NCBI GenBank assembly: GCA_945906975.1
Contig: CAMDRY010000024.1
Span: 1-17,599, forward strand
Length of the DNA stretch: 17,599 nt
Source of the DNA: Bordetella parapertussis
GTDB lineage: Bacteria > Pseudomonadota > Gammaproteobacteria > Burkholderiales > SG8-39
Direction: 5' to 3'
Shown: positions 1 to 7,601 of the stretch, one piece after another
Position numbering within the stretch: the stretch's first letter is position 1
How the letters are laid out: the number at the start of each line of letters is the position of its first letter
The notes under the pieces: model-generated
Told to the model about the DNA's origin: nothing
Databases searched by the model: none
Seen by the model: the letters and a program-made list of their open reading frames with translations, nothing else
Translations under genes and position numbers: made by a program

Positions 1-176
1 AGGGCGCCGTTCCGAATGTCCTCACCCAATTCCTTGTTTGCGCCGGATAGCGGCGTTGACTGGCCGATGAGTATGGTTTTGGCGGTCACCCCGGCAATGG
101 GGGCCTGAGGCCAGGCGGTGAATGGCAGTGCAAGTGCCAAAATAACTAGTGCAAACTGCAAACCGTGTTTTCCCAT
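1..176 (-). CDS. ABC-type solute-binding protein, N-terminal part (cut by window edge)
   Basis: The first 58 codons of a minus-strand gene run off the left edge. The reading starts MGKHGLQFALVILALALPF, a basic residue cluster followed by a hydrophobic helix, which is a signal peptide. Cleavage is probably near the Ala-Trp-Pro-Gln-Ala stretch. The mature part begins with TILIGQSTPLSGANKELGED, which matches the opening strand and loop of periplasmic binding proteins of the branched-chain amino-acid type (Peripla_BP_6, LivJ-like). The likely role is capture of a small solute in the periplasm for an ABC importer, or sensing; the ligand cannot be told. An AAAGGGA Shine-Dalgarno-like sequence lies 7 nt before the ATG at 176. 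It lies downstream of dnaJ on the same strand, behind a 255-bp gap containing a hairpin, so it is probably a separate transcript. I saw no convincing promoter in the gap. Confidence 0.75.
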   Translation of the reverse strand, partial: MGKHGLQFALVILALALPFTAWPQAPIAGVTAKTILIGQSTPLSGANKELGEDIRNGA

Positions 177-385
177 AGCGAGTTCCCTTTATGGCAATTC
201 ACCCAGCGAGCCCACTGTACTGGAATATTGAACCAGGTGGTGCTGGGTCGGCGCACTATGCCTCCGCGACCATTGTACCGTTTCCTGCCCGTCTGCCTGC
301 TGCAGTCATATCGGCTTCACGCGCGAATGCGCCATATGCGTCTGTGTTCGGAACCGGCAATGAGCGCGGTTAAGGTTGGCAGCGG

Positions 386-412
386 AGGTGACCCGTGTGC
401 GGCGGGTCACCT
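386..412 (-). terminator. Hairpin after dnaJ, possible terminator
   Basis: A 10-bp perfect inverted repeat (AGGTGACCCG and CGGGTCACCT, positions 386-395 and 403-412) with a 7-nt loop lies 19 nt past the dnaJ stop codon. In the minus-strand transcript it would fold into a stable hairpin. No run of U follows it, so it may be a weak or Rho-assisted terminator, or a 3'-end stabilising structure. It is the only strong structure between dnaJ and the solute-binding protein gene. Confidence 0.45.
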
Positions 413-431
413 GCGCCCCTCATGGATAGGC

Positions 432-1559
432 TCAGGAAGCGAAAAATTCCTTGGCTTTGTCCATCCAGGACTTGGCGCGCGGGTTGTGCCGGTCGCCATC
501 TGACAAGTTGAGTGTTTCCAATTCACGAAGCAATTCCTGTTGGCGCTCTGTGAGTTTAACCGGAGTCTCCACCACGACATGGCATAGCAGATCCCCCAAA
601 TTTTGGCTGCGTACCCCGCGTATGCCCTTGCCGCGCAGGCGGAAAACCTTGCCGCTTTGTGTCTCCGACGGAATCTTCATTTTAGCCGCCCCATCCAGCG
701 TGGGAATTTCGATTTCCCCGCCAAGGGCGGCCGTGGTGAAACTGATTGGCATTTCGCAATGCAGATCGTCGTGGTCGCGCTGGAATACGGCATGCGGTTT
801 TAGATGTAGCTGCACATAAAGGTCGCCAGATGGTCCTCCGCTTTGTCCGGCTTCGCCCTCACCGGCGAGACGGATACGGTCGCCCTCGTCAACGCCTGCG
901 GGAATCTTCACCGACAGTGTTTTGTGTTGCTTGGTGCGCCCGGCACCGGAGCAGGTGGGGCATGGTTCGGGAATTATTTTTCCTGTGCCGTGGCAGCGTG
1001 GACAAGTTTGTTGAATCGAAAAAAATCCCTGCTGCATACGTACCTGCCCATGGCCTTCGCAGGTCGGGCAGTTTTTCGGGGCGGTGCCTGGCTTTGCGCC
1101 AGATCCTTTGCACGGTTCGCACGAGACCATGCTCGGCACGCGGATTTTTGTTTCCGTGCCTTTTGCCGCGTTTTCCAGGGAAATTTCAAGGTTGTAGCGC
1201 AGGTCGGCACCACGGGAAACGCCTGAACGTCCGCCCCTGCCGCCAGAAGTCTGACCGAATATGTCGCCGAATATGTCGCCAAATGCATCCGAGAAATTTG
1301 AAAACCCCTGCCCACCCGCACCGGCAGCCGAGGGATCTACCCCTGCGTGCCCGTATCGGTCATAGGCGGCCCGCTTGTTTGCATCGGAGAGCATTTCGTA
1401 GGCCTCTTTCGCCTCCTTGAAATGATCTTCCGACTTCGGGTTGTCCGGATTGCGATCCGGGTGATGTTTCATGGCGAGCTTTCGATAGGCTTTTTTTATC
1501 GCCTCTTCATCAGCGTCCTTGTTGATGCCCAGAACTTCGTAGTAATCGCGTTTTGCCAT
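432..1559 (-). CDS. dnaJ: Chaperone protein DnaJ (Hsp40)
   Basis: This 375-residue protein is the J-domain co-chaperone that delivers unfolded clients to DnaK and stimulates its ATPase in the cytoplasm. The sequence shows all four parts of a type I DnaJ. There is a J domain over roughly residues 1-70 with the HPD motif at 33-35, then a Gly/Phe-rich linker at about 72-120. Next is a zinc-binding domain with four CxxCxGxG repeats ([32 protein letters not shown]), followed by C-terminal substrate-binding domains. The length is typical. It is last in the grpE-dnaK-dnaJ cluster, 95 bp after dnaK. No heat-shock promoter is visible directly ahead of it, so it is probably co-transcribed with dnaK. 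The ribosome binding site is weak: an AAGG lies about 10 nt before the ATG and the bases between are pyrimidine-rich. Confidence 0.98.
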   Translation of the reverse strand: MAKRDYYEVLGINKDADEEAIKKAYRKLAMKHHPDRNPDNPKSEDHFKEAKEAYEMLSDANKRAAYDRYGHAGVDPSAAGAGGQGFSNFSDAFGDIFGDIFGQTSGGRGGRSGVSRGADLRYNLEISLENAAKGTETKIRVPSMVSCEPCKGSGAKPGTAPKNCPTCEGHGQVRMQQGFFSIQQTCPRCHGTGKIIPEPCPTCSGAGRTKQHKTLSVKIPAGVDEGDRIRLAGEGEAGQSGGPSGDLYVQLHLKPHAVFQRDHDDLHCEMPISFTTAALGGEIEIPTLDGAAKMKIPSETQSGKVFRLRGKGIRGVRSQNLGDLLCHVVVETPVKLTERQQELLRELETLNLSDGDRHNPRAKSWMDKAKEFFAS

Positions 1560-1577
1560 TGGAAGGGAACCTTAAAA

Positions 1578-1595
1578 CGCGAAGACGCAAAGCGC
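1578..1595. repeat. Short CGC-AAAGA-like repeat unit between dnaK and dnaJ
   Basis: The stretch reads CGC-GAAGA-CGC-AAAG-CGC, three CGC triplets separated by purine blocks of 5 and 4 nt. It resembles the CGCAAAGACGCAAAG-type short repeats common in bacterial intergenic regions. Whether it belongs to a genome-wide family cannot be judged from one copy. In the same gap, GCGCC-ATC-GGCGC (1627-1639) forms a small 5-bp hairpin with a 3-nt loop, possibly a processing or stability element in the dnaK-dnaJ transcript. Confidence 0.3.
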
Positions 1596-1654
1596 ACAAT
1601 TCGGAGAATCCCGTTTGTGTCACTTTGCGCCATCGGCGCTGTTGCGTTGATTTG

Positions 1655-3577
1655 TTATTTTTTTGCGTCCTTGACCTCGGTGTACTCGGCATCTACCACA
1701 TTGCCGTCGTCCTTCTTGGCCTCAGCCTGTCCGGTTGCTTCTGGTGCAGCCTTTTCTTGTGCGTCGGCATACATTTTTTCACCGAGTTTTTGCGATACCT
1801 GTGCCAGAGCCTGCGATTTTGCTTCGATTGTTTCCTTGCTGTCGGACTTGAGTGCCTCCTCGGCATCCTTGAGCGCTGCTTCAATCTTTGATTTTTCATC
1901 AGCGTCAATCTTGTCGCCGTAGTCGGCAAGGGATTTTTTCACCGAGTGAATGAGCGCATCAGCCTGATTGCGCACGGTCACCAATTCAATGGTCTTTTTA
2001 TCATCGTCAGCGTGCGCTTCGGCATCCTTGACCATGCGCTGGATCTCATCTTCCTTCAGGCCTGAGTTTGCCTTGATGGTGATCTTGTTTTCCTTGCCCG
2101 TGGCCTTGTCCTTGGCAGAAACGTGCAGGATGCCGTTTGCATCGATGTCGAAGGTGACCTCGATTTGCGGCATGCCGCGAGGTGAGGGCGGAATACCCTC
2201 CAGATTGAACTGGCCGAGGCTCTTGTTGCCGGATGCGACCTCGCGCTCGCCTTGCAGCACGTGAATCGTTACGGCAGACTGGTTGTCGTCCGCGGTCGAA
2301 AAAACCTGCTGGGCCTTGGTCGGGATCGTGGTGTTTTTCTGGATAAGTTTTGTCATCACGCTGCCCAGGGTTTCGATGCCCAGCGACAGCGGCGTGACGT
2401 CGAGCAGGAGCACATCCTTGACCTCACCTTGCAGCACACCGCCCTGAATGGATGCGCCTACGGCAACAGCCTCGTCCGGGTTCACATCGCGCCGTGGTTC
2501 CTTGCCGAAGAGCTCCTTGACCATTTCTTGCACTTTGGGCATGCGTGTCATGCCGCCAACGAGGATTACGTCCTCAATGTCGGTGATTTTCACGCCGGCA
2601 TCCTTGATCGCCAGCTTGCAAGGCTCCATGGTGCGGGCGATCAACTCTTCGACCAGGCTCTCGAACTTTGCGCGGGTGATCTTGACCGCCAAGTGTTTGG
2701 GCCCTGATTTGTCGGCTGTAATGTAGGGTAGATTGACTTCGGTCTGCTGCGACGAAGAAAGCTCGATCTTTGCCTTTTCCGCAGCTTCTTTGAGGCGCTG
2801 CAGTGCGAGGACGTCGCCCCGAAGGTCGATGCCCTGTTCTTTTTTGAACTCATCGGCCAGAAAATCGATGATGCGTTGGTCAAAGTCCTCGCCGCCAAGA
2901 AAGGTGTCGCCGTTGGTTGAAAGCACTTCAAACTGGTGTTCACCCTCGACCTCGGCAATTTCGATGATCGAAATATCGAAGGTACCACCGCCCAAGTCAT
3001 AAACCGCAATCTTGCGGTCGCCCTCCTGTTTGTCCAGCCCGAAAGCCAAAGCCGCAGCGGTAGGCTCGTTGATGATGCGCTTGACTTCAAGTCCCGCAAT
3101 GCGGCCCGCGTCCTTGGTTGCCTGGCGCTGACTGTCATTGAAATAGGCGGGCACGGTGATGACCGCTTCGGTCACTTCTTCGCCAAGGTAGTCCTCGGCG
3201 GTTTTTTTCATTTTGCGCAGCACCTCGGCCGAAATCTGGGGCGGGGCCATGCTCTTGCCGCGCGCACTAACCCAAGCGTCGCCGTTGTCCGCTTTGACAA
3301 TCTTGTAGGGCATCAACTTGATGTCCTTTTGCACTTCTTTTTCCTCGAAACGGCGGCCGATAAGGCGTTTTACCGAGGAAAGGGTATTTTGCGGGTTGGT
3401 GACGGCCTGACGTTTAGCCGGGGCGCCGCATACAATTTCACCGTCCTCCATGTAGGCAACGATTGAAGGGGTTGTGCGTGAACCTTCCGAGTTTTCGATG
3501 ACCTTGGGTTTCCCGCCTTCCATGATGGCAACGCAGGAGTTTGTGGTTCCAAGATCAATTCCGATAATTTTGCCCAT
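1655..3577 (-). CDS. dnaK: Chaperone protein DnaK (Hsp70)
   Basis: This 640-residue protein is the ATP-driven Hsp70 that binds exposed hydrophobic segments of client proteins. The N-terminal ATPase domain opens with [15 protein letters not shown] (phosphate loop 1) and carries [11 protein letters not shown] near residues 195-205, which includes the Thr autophosphorylated in E. coli DnaK. The inter-domain linker [16 protein letters not shown] precedes the substrate-binding domain. The acidic C-terminal tail contains [13 protein letters not shown], the usual DnaK ending. Length matches the family (about 640). It lies between grpE, 159 bp upstream, and dnaJ. The ATG at 3577 has an AAGGA ribosome binding site about 9 nt upstream. 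A sigma-32-like promoter lies about 45 bp ahead of the start, so it can probably be heat-induced independently of grpE. Confidence 0.99.
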   Translation of the reverse strand: MGKIIGIDLGTTNSCVAIMEGGKPKVIENSEGSRTTPSIVAYMEDGEIVCGAPAKRQAVTNPQNTLSSVKRLIGRRFEEKEVQKDIKLMPYKIVKADNGDAWVSARGKSMAPPQISAEVLRKMKKTAEDYLGEEVTEAVITVPAYFNDSQRQATKDAGRIAGLEVKRIINEPTAAALAFGLDKQEGDRKIAVYDLGGGTFDISIIEIAEVEGEHQFEVLSTNGDTFLGGEDFDQRIIDFLADEFKKEQGIDLRGDVLALQRLKEAAEKAKIELSSSQQTEVNLPYITADKSGPKHLAVKITRAKFESLVEELIARTMEPCKLAIKDAGVKITDIEDVILVGGMTRMPKVQEMVKELFGKEPRRDVNPDEAVAVGASIQGGVLQGEVKDVLLLDVTPLSLGIETLGSVMTKLIQKNTTIPTKAQQVFSTADDNQSAVTIHVLQGEREVASGNKSLGQFNLEGIPPSPRGMPQIEVTFDIDANGILHVSAKDKATGKENKITIKANSGLKEDEIQRMVKDAEAHADDDKKTIELVTVRNQADALIHSVKKSLADYGDKIDADEKSKIEAALKDAEEALKSDSKETIEAKSQALAQVSQKLGEKMYADAQEKAAPEATGQAEAKKDDGNVVDAEYTEVKDAKK

Positions 3578-3621
3578 TACACTTTTCCTTAAATTTCGCG
3601 GTAAAAAATAACCCTATGCCC

Positions 3622-3649
3622 GATATTGGGTTAATTCCCTTGACTTCAA
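3622..3649 (-). promoter_or_regulatory. Sigma-32-like promoter of dnaK
   Basis: On the minus strand TTGAAG (3649-3644) is followed after 13 nt by CCCAATAT (3630-3623). This is close to the RpoH consensus CTTGAAA, 13-15 nt, CCCCATnT. Transcription would start near 3615, giving a leader of under 40 nt. An inverted repeat TAACCC (3609-3614) and GGGTTA (3628-3633) overlaps the -10 element and start point and could be a protein-binding site. The match is less perfect than the one ahead of grpE. Confidence 0.5.
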
Positions 3650-3673
3650 TAGGGCTTTCGCAGGATTACTTAA

Positions 3674-3707
3674 GGTTTAACACGGTTTAATACGGATTTT
3701 TAATACG
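3674..3707. repeat. Three short direct repeats upstream of dnaK
   Basis: The plus strand shows GGTTTAACAC (3674-3683), GGTTTAATAC (3684-3693) and a third looser copy, GGATTTTTAATACG (3694-3707). The first two are exactly 10 bp apart, one helical turn, and the block is AT-rich compared with its surroundings. It lies about 100-130 bp upstream of the dnaK start and 30-60 bp past the grpE stop. It could bind a regulator, act as an UP-like element or have no role. Confidence 0.35.
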
Positions 3708-3713
3708 AAACTG

Positions 3714-3731
3714 CCTGCCTTTGCGGGCAGG
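3714..3731 (-). other. Small hairpin just after grpE
   Basis: CCTGCC (3714-3719) and GGCAGG (3726-3731) form a 6-bp stem around a 6-nt loop, starting 5 nt after the grpE stop codon. The following transcript is only mildly U-rich (AGUUUCGUAUUAAAAAU), so it may be a weak terminator that reduces readthrough from grpE into dnaK, or a processing site. Confidence 0.35.
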
Positions 3732-3736
3732 ACAGA

Positions 3737-4276
3737 TTAAGCCTTTGGTTTGGCCACCGTGACCAGCGCCGGACGAAGTACGCGTTCGTGCAGCACGTAG
3801 CCTTTTTGCAGGACACCGACCACCGTATTGGCTTCGGCATCCGCGTCAATCATGCTGATAGCCTGGTGGCGGTTTGGGTCGAATTTCTCGCCGGCCGGCG
3901 CGACCTCTTTGAGATTCGCTTTTTCGAAGGCGGCATCCAGTTGGCGCAAGGTAAGCTCGACGCCGCTTCTGAGGCTGTCCAGTTGCGTGCTATCACTGGC
4001 CAGGGCGGCCTCAAGACTGTCCCGAACTGGTAAAAGGGACTCGGCAAAGGTTTCAGTGGCAAATTTATGTGCCCCTGCAACATCCGCTTGCGCGCGTTTG
4101 CGCACATTTTCAGTCTCCGCCTTGGCGCGCAGCCAGGCGTCACTCAATTCTTGAATTTTCGCTTCCGCGATCAATAGCAAGGCTTCCGGATTTGGTTTGT
4201 CTTCGGTGCCGGCAGTCGTGGCAGTTTGATCTGCAGGGGGTGGCGTTTCCTGGGTGTTTGTTGTTTGTTCTGACAT
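3737..4276 (-). CDS. grpE: Nucleotide exchange factor GrpE
   Basis: This 179-residue protein is the dimeric exchange factor that releases ADP from DnaK. The N-terminus is a Gln/Thr/Pro-rich disordered tail of about 30 residues. A long charged helix follows (roughly 33-100), including [20 protein letters not shown], the dimerising coiled coil. The C-terminal beta-domain contains [13 protein letters not shown] and [18 protein letters not shown], which contact the DnaK ATPase domain. Length is normal. The ATG at 4276 has only a weak GAG element about 9 nt upstream. It lies between hemH and dnaK on the same strand, and the near-consensus heat-shock promoter 30-60 bp ahead suggests it is the first gene of the heat-induced unit. 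Confidence 0.97.
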   Translation of the reverse strand: MSEQTTNTQETPPPADQTATTAGTEDKPNPEALLLIAEAKIQELSDAWLRAKAETENVRKRAQADVAGAHKFATETFAESLLPVRDSLEAALASDSTQLDSLRSGVELTLRQLDAAFEKANLKEVAPAGEKFDPNRHQAISMIDADAEANTVVGVLQKGYVLHERVLRPALVTVAKPKA

Positions 4277-4307
4277 TTCAGGGACTCGATGGCGAAAATG
4301 ATAGTCT

Positions 4308-4335
4308 AGGTGGGGACATTTGGGCGGGTTTCAAG
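4308..4335 (-). promoter_or_regulatory. Heat-shock (sigma-32/RpoH) promoter of grpE
   Basis: The minus strand reads CTTGAAA (4335-4329), then 13 nt, then CCCCACCT (4315-4308). The -35 element matches the RpoH consensus fully, the -10 starts CCCCA as expected, and the spacing is within the normal range. The transcript would start near 4301 with a leader of about 25 nt. The promoter sits in the 80-bp gap after hemH, so grpE-dnaK-dnaJ can be induced separately from hrcA-hemH. Confidence 0.8.
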
Positions 4336-4356
4336 CTGTTCCGGTGCCGCCTGTTT

Positions 4357-5463
4357 TTAGGCGATTGCGCCCAATGATTTGGCACGGTTTTGGGTTAACG
4401 CAGATTGACTTGTATTCATGCTCGCGTCCCAGTCGTCACTGACCCAGCCCGAGAGATGTTCGATTGCGATCTTTCCCAAGGCTTCGATCCAGTCCGGGCG
4501 TTCATTCAAGCAGGCGATGGCGTGAAATGCTTTGCCGCCAGCCGTGAGGAAGTCCGCTTTTGCCTCAATGGCGATTTCTTCCAGTGTTTCCAGGCAGTCT
4601 GAGGCGAAACCGGGGCATACGACGTCAACTCGCCCAACGCCTTGCCTGGCGAATTCTGTCAGCGTTGCCGACGTGTATGGCTTGAGCCATTCGGTTTTGC
4701 CGAAGCGGGACTGGAAGCTGATTTTCCAGGAATGATCGTCAAGCCCGAGCGCCTCGGCCAGCATGCGGGCCGATTTGTGGCACTCGCAGTGATAAGGGTC
4801 GCCGCGTGACAGCGTATAGCGTGGCAGGCCGTGAAAGCTCATTAGTAATTTATCCGGGCGGCCCTCGCGGGACCAATGCTCTTTTACGGAGGCCGCTAGC
4901 GCGCCGATATAGGCCGGATGGTCGTGAAAATGCCGGACGGTCCGGACCTCAGGCACGTTGCGAGTGGCGCACAGCCAGCGTGCCAGTTCATCGATCGCAG
5001 TGGCGGTGGTGCTGGCGGCGTATTGCGGATACAGCGGCAGAAAAAGGATGCGCTCGCATCCTTGCGCCTTGAGGCGGTTGAGCGCGTCGGTGATGCCTGG
5101 GTTGCCATAACGCATCGCATAGTCCACGACCAACGGGGAGGCGATTTTTTTGGCGAGGTGTTCGCCCAGCATACGGGCCTGGCGCTCGGTGTGAAAGCGT
5201 AGTGGTGAACCTTCAGCCTGCCAGATCGCTGCATATTTTTTGGCAGATTTTCCCGGCCTTACGTTGAGGATGACCAGGTTAAGAATCAACCACCACAGCG
5301 CCTTGGGAATTTCAACCACCCGTGGGTCAGACAGGAATTGCTTGAGATAACGCCGCACTGCCTCGCGTGTGGGCGCATCGGGGGTGCCGAGGTTGACCAG
5401 CAGTACCGCTGTTTTCGAAGTGTTAGTGTGCTGGTAGTTCGGTTCGGGCAAGAATTGTGGCAT
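4357..5463 (-). CDS. hemH: Ferrochelatase (protoheme ferro-lyase)
   Basis: This 368-residue enzyme inserts Fe(II) into protoporphyrin IX, the last step of classical heme synthesis. Family marks are [14 protein letters not shown] near residue 19, [14 protein letters not shown] near 142, the metal/porphyrin site SFHGLP with the catalytic His at 211, and [15 protein letters not shown] near 250. The acidic signature [15 protein letters not shown] follows near 283, including the conserved Glu residues. No membrane segment is obvious; bacterial ferrochelatases are soluble or peripherally bound. It starts 15 bp after the hrcA stop, so hrcA-hemH is probably one transcript. No clear Shine-Dalgarno precedes the ATG, which fits translational coupling to hrcA. 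The stop codon lies in a small 5-bp hairpin (4348-4363) that has no U run and is not called as a terminator. Confidence 0.97.
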   Translation of the reverse strand: MPQFLPEPNYQHTNTSKTAVLLVNLGTPDAPTREAVRRYLKQFLSDPRVVEIPKALWWLILNLVILNVRPGKSAKKYAAIWQAEGSPLRFHTERQARMLGEHLAKKIASPLVVDYAMRYGNPGITDALNRLKAQGCERILFLPLYPQYAASTTATAIDELARWLCATRNVPEVRTVRHFHDHPAYIGALAASVKEHWSREGRPDKLLMSFHGLPRYTLSRGDPYHCECHKSARMLAEALGLDDHSWKISFQSRFGKTEWLKPYTSATLTEFARQGVGRVDVVCPGFASDCLETLEEIAIEAKADFLTAGGKAFHAIACLNERPDWIEALGKIAIEHLSGWVSDDWDASMNTSQSALTQNRAKSLGAIA

Positions 5464-5478
5464 GAGGCGCAGTTGCAG

Positions 5479-6507
5479 TCAGTGCGACGGGTGATCGGAA
5501 AGGGCGCTTGAAAGCAGTTTTGCCGTAATGTCGACGATGGGAATCACCCGTTCGTAGGCCATGCGCGTCGGCCCGATCACGCCGACTGATCCGACGATCT
5601 GGCCATCCACCTCATAGGGCGCCGTAACAATGCTGCATTCGTCCAAGGGTGAAAGGCCTGATTCGCCACCGATAAAAAGCTGCACACCCTGGGCGCGTTT
5701 GCTGACATCCAGGATCTGCATCAGAAGGGTTTTTTTCTCGAATAGTTCGAACAGTTCGCGCAGGCGTCCCATGTTGGATGAGAGGTCATGCGAGTCGAGG
5801 AGATTTTTTTCACCGGAAATGACGTAGTTTTCGGTGCTTTCGGACAGCGCTTGGTTGCCGGCTTCCAGTGCAGCGGTCATGAGCAGAATCATGTCCTGCC
5901 GCAGTTGTTTCAACTCGTCCTGAACGCGGCGCCCAATGTCCTCAAAGGTGAGACCGGCGTAGTTTTGATTGAGAAAATTGGCTGCCGTTGTGAGGTCGGC
6001 CGGGCTGTAGCCCTTTTCGGTGGACAGGATGCGGTTTTGCACATCGCCTTCCGCTGTGACGATGATGAGTAAAATCCGTCGCTCGGAAAGGCTGAGGAAC
6101 TCGATATGCTTGAATGCAGGGCTGCGGCGCCTTGGCGCAACCACTACGCCGGCGAAGTGTGTCAGTTGCGACAGAACCTGGGAGGCGGAACTGATCAGTC
6201 GCTGCGGCAGGTCCGGGTTGAGGTTGTCCTCAACCTGGCTGATTTCCCCGCGTTCCAGGGGCTTGGTCGTCAAAAGGGTATCTACAAAAAAGCGATAGCC
6301 GCGTGAGGTCGGTATGCGTCCGGCGGAGGTGTGGGGACTGGCGATGAAGCCCATTTCTTCCAAGTCGGCCATCACATTGCGTATTGTCGCCGGTGATAAA
6401 TCCAGTCCCGAATAACGCGACAGTGCGCGCGAACCGAGAGGTTCCCCATCGGAAATGTAGCGCTCTATAAGCGTTTTGAGAAGTATCTGGGCGCGGCGAT
6501 CTAGCAT
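5479..6507 (-). CDS. hrcA: Heat-inducible transcription repressor HrcA
   Basis: This 342-residue protein is the repressor that, in many bacteria, binds CIRCE operators at groE or dnaK operons and is released on heat shock. The N-terminal winged helix is clear in [20 protein letters not shown] and in [20 protein letters not shown]. The middle GAF-like region and the C-terminal [21 protein letters not shown] segment are also family-typical. The reading frame stays open far upstream (to 7023), but that part lies opposite nadK and is not HrcA-like. Two Met codons fit, at 6516 (MRLMLDRR) and 6507 (MLDRR). I chose 6507 because HrcA proteins usually begin MLD and because a TAGAAT box overlaps the other ATG. 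Neither has a Shine-Dalgarno. No CIRCE sequence (TTAGCACTC, 9 nt, GAGTGCTAA) was seen in the window, so its targets are likely elsewhere. Confidence 0.95.
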   Translation of the reverse strand: MLDRRAQILLKTLIERYISDGEPLGSRALSRYSGLDLSPATIRNVMADLEEMGFIASPHTSAGRIPTSRGYRFFVDTLLTTKPLERGEISQVEDNLNPDLPQRLISSASQVLSQLTHFAGVVVAPRRRSPAFKHIEFLSLSERRILLIIVTAEGDVQNRILSTEKGYSPADLTTAANFLNQNYAGLTFEDIGRRVQDELKQLRQDMILLMTAALEAGNQALSESTENYVISGEKNLLDSHDLSSNMGRLRELFELFEKKTLLMQILDVSKRAQGVQLFIGGESGLSPLDECSIVTAPYEVDGQIVGSVGVIGPTRMAYERVIPIVDITAKLLSSALSDHPSH

Positions 6508-6574
6508 AAGACGCATTCTACACAAGCAGAAAAAGCAACGGTAAATATGACTTGCGGCATTTGCGCGACTACCC

Positions 6575-6604
6575 CTGACAGGCCGAGTCCGGTTGTGATT
6601 TAAT
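6575..6604 (+). promoter_or_regulatory. Sigma-70-type promoter of nadK
   Basis: CTGACA (6575-6580) and TTTAAT (6599-6604) each match five of six consensus bases and are 18 nt apart. The start point would be near 6611, only about 3 nt before the nadK ATG, so the message may be leaderless or nearly so. This agrees with the absence of a Shine-Dalgarno sequence ahead of that ATG. Confidence 0.45.
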
Positions 6605-6613
6605 GCCGCCTCT

Positions 6614-7483
6614 ATGCCTGCCTTCAAAACTGTCGCCCTGATCGGTCGATATAACACCCCCGGCGTCGCCGCATCGCTGCAGAAGCTTGGTGCTTTCCTG
6701 CATGAGCGCGGGTGTGTGATCCTGATCGAAGCCGAGACGGCAAGGACCAGCGAAATAAGCAATTTTCCGCACGCTGACTTCCCGCTGATAGGGCAGAGGG
6801 CGGATCTTGCCATCGTGCTGGGTGGAGATGGCAGCATGCTGACCGCCGCGCGCGGGCTTGCGCAGTTCAAGGTGCCGCTGGTCGGGGTCAACCAAGGACG
6901 TTTGGGCTTCATGACCGACATTGCCCAAGGGGCGATGATCGAAACCATCGCCGGCCTGATGGAGGGCCGCTTCACCACCGAAGATCGGACACTGCTGAGC
7001 GCGGAGGTTGTGCGCGCCGGCAAACGGGTTTTTCAGACGCTCGCGCTCAACGATATCGTGGTCAACAAGGGCGCGATCGGCCGGTTGATCGAGTTCATGG
7101 TGCAGATTGACGGCCAGTTTGTTTACGATCTACGTTCAGACGGGCTGATTGTGGCGACGCCAACCGGTTCCACCGCTTATGCCCTGTCCTCCAATGGGCC
7201 GATTCTGCAGCCCAACGTGCCTGGTATGGTGCTGGTGCCGATCTGCCCGCATACCCTCTCCAACAGGCCGATCACGGTCAGCGACACATGTGTCATCGAT
7301 ATAACGCTCAAGCGCGCGCTGGACGCCCGCCTGCATTTTGACGGACAGCCGCAATTCGACCTAGAGGAAAACGACCGGGTGCTGGTGGCACGCGCCGAAC
7401 AGACCGTACGGTTTGTGCATCCGCCGGGTTACAGTTACTACGCCATGTTGCGAGAGAAACTGCACTGGAGTGAGAACCTTTAG
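6614..7483 (+). CDS. nadK: NAD kinase
   Basis: This 289-residue cytoplasmic enzyme phosphorylates NAD to NADP with ATP, or polyphosphate in some members. The diacylglycerol-kinase-like signature GGDGS is at residues 70-74, preceded by the hydrophobic strand [22 protein letters not shown] follows at 88-102. The second nucleotide-binding motif [17 protein letters not shown] is at 181-197, and the Asn-Asp pair (ALNDIVV, 146-147) stands in place of the Asn-Glu of E. coli. Length is normal (about 290). It is divergent from hrcA, with recN 118 bp downstream, an arrangement familiar from betaproteobacteria. The ATG at 6614 has no Shine-Dalgarno; the preceding 20 nt are pyrimidine-rich or mixed. Confidence 0.97.
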   Translation: MPAFKTVALIGRYNTPGVAASLQKLGAFLHERGCVILIEAETARTSEISNFPHADFPLIGQRADLAIVLGGDGSMLTAARGLAQFKVPLVGVNQGRLGFMTDIAQGAMIETIAGLMEGRFTTEDRTLLSAEVVRAGKRVFQTLALNDIVVNKGAIGRLIEFMVQIDGQFVYDLRSDGLIVATPTGSTAYALSSNGPILQPNVPGMVLVPICPHTLSNRPITVSDTCVIDITLKRALDARLHFDGQPQFDLEENDRVLVARAEQTVRFVHPPGYSYYAMLREKLHWSENL

Positions 7484-7601
7484 GTGGCTGCTATGTTCGT
7501 AAAAGGGCGGAAAATGGGTCTGGTATCAGCTGGAAACGCCCGACTGGCAAGGCTTTTCAGCCGATTCTGTATTTCTCCTTGCATGAGCGGCGGCAGCTGA
7601 C

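Noticed and set aside
6508..7023. N-terminal extension of HrcA to 514 residues
   Set aside because: The extra codons lie opposite nadK and show no HrcA-like sequence; HrcA proteins are about 340 residues.
7493..7600. 35-codon ORF between nadK and recN
   Set aside because: No Shine-Dalgarno, no recognisable sequence, and it ends inside the recN leader; likely chance.
7570..7601. LexA (SOS) box ahead of recN
   Set aside because: Only one CTGT half site is present; the matching ACAG at the right distance is missing.
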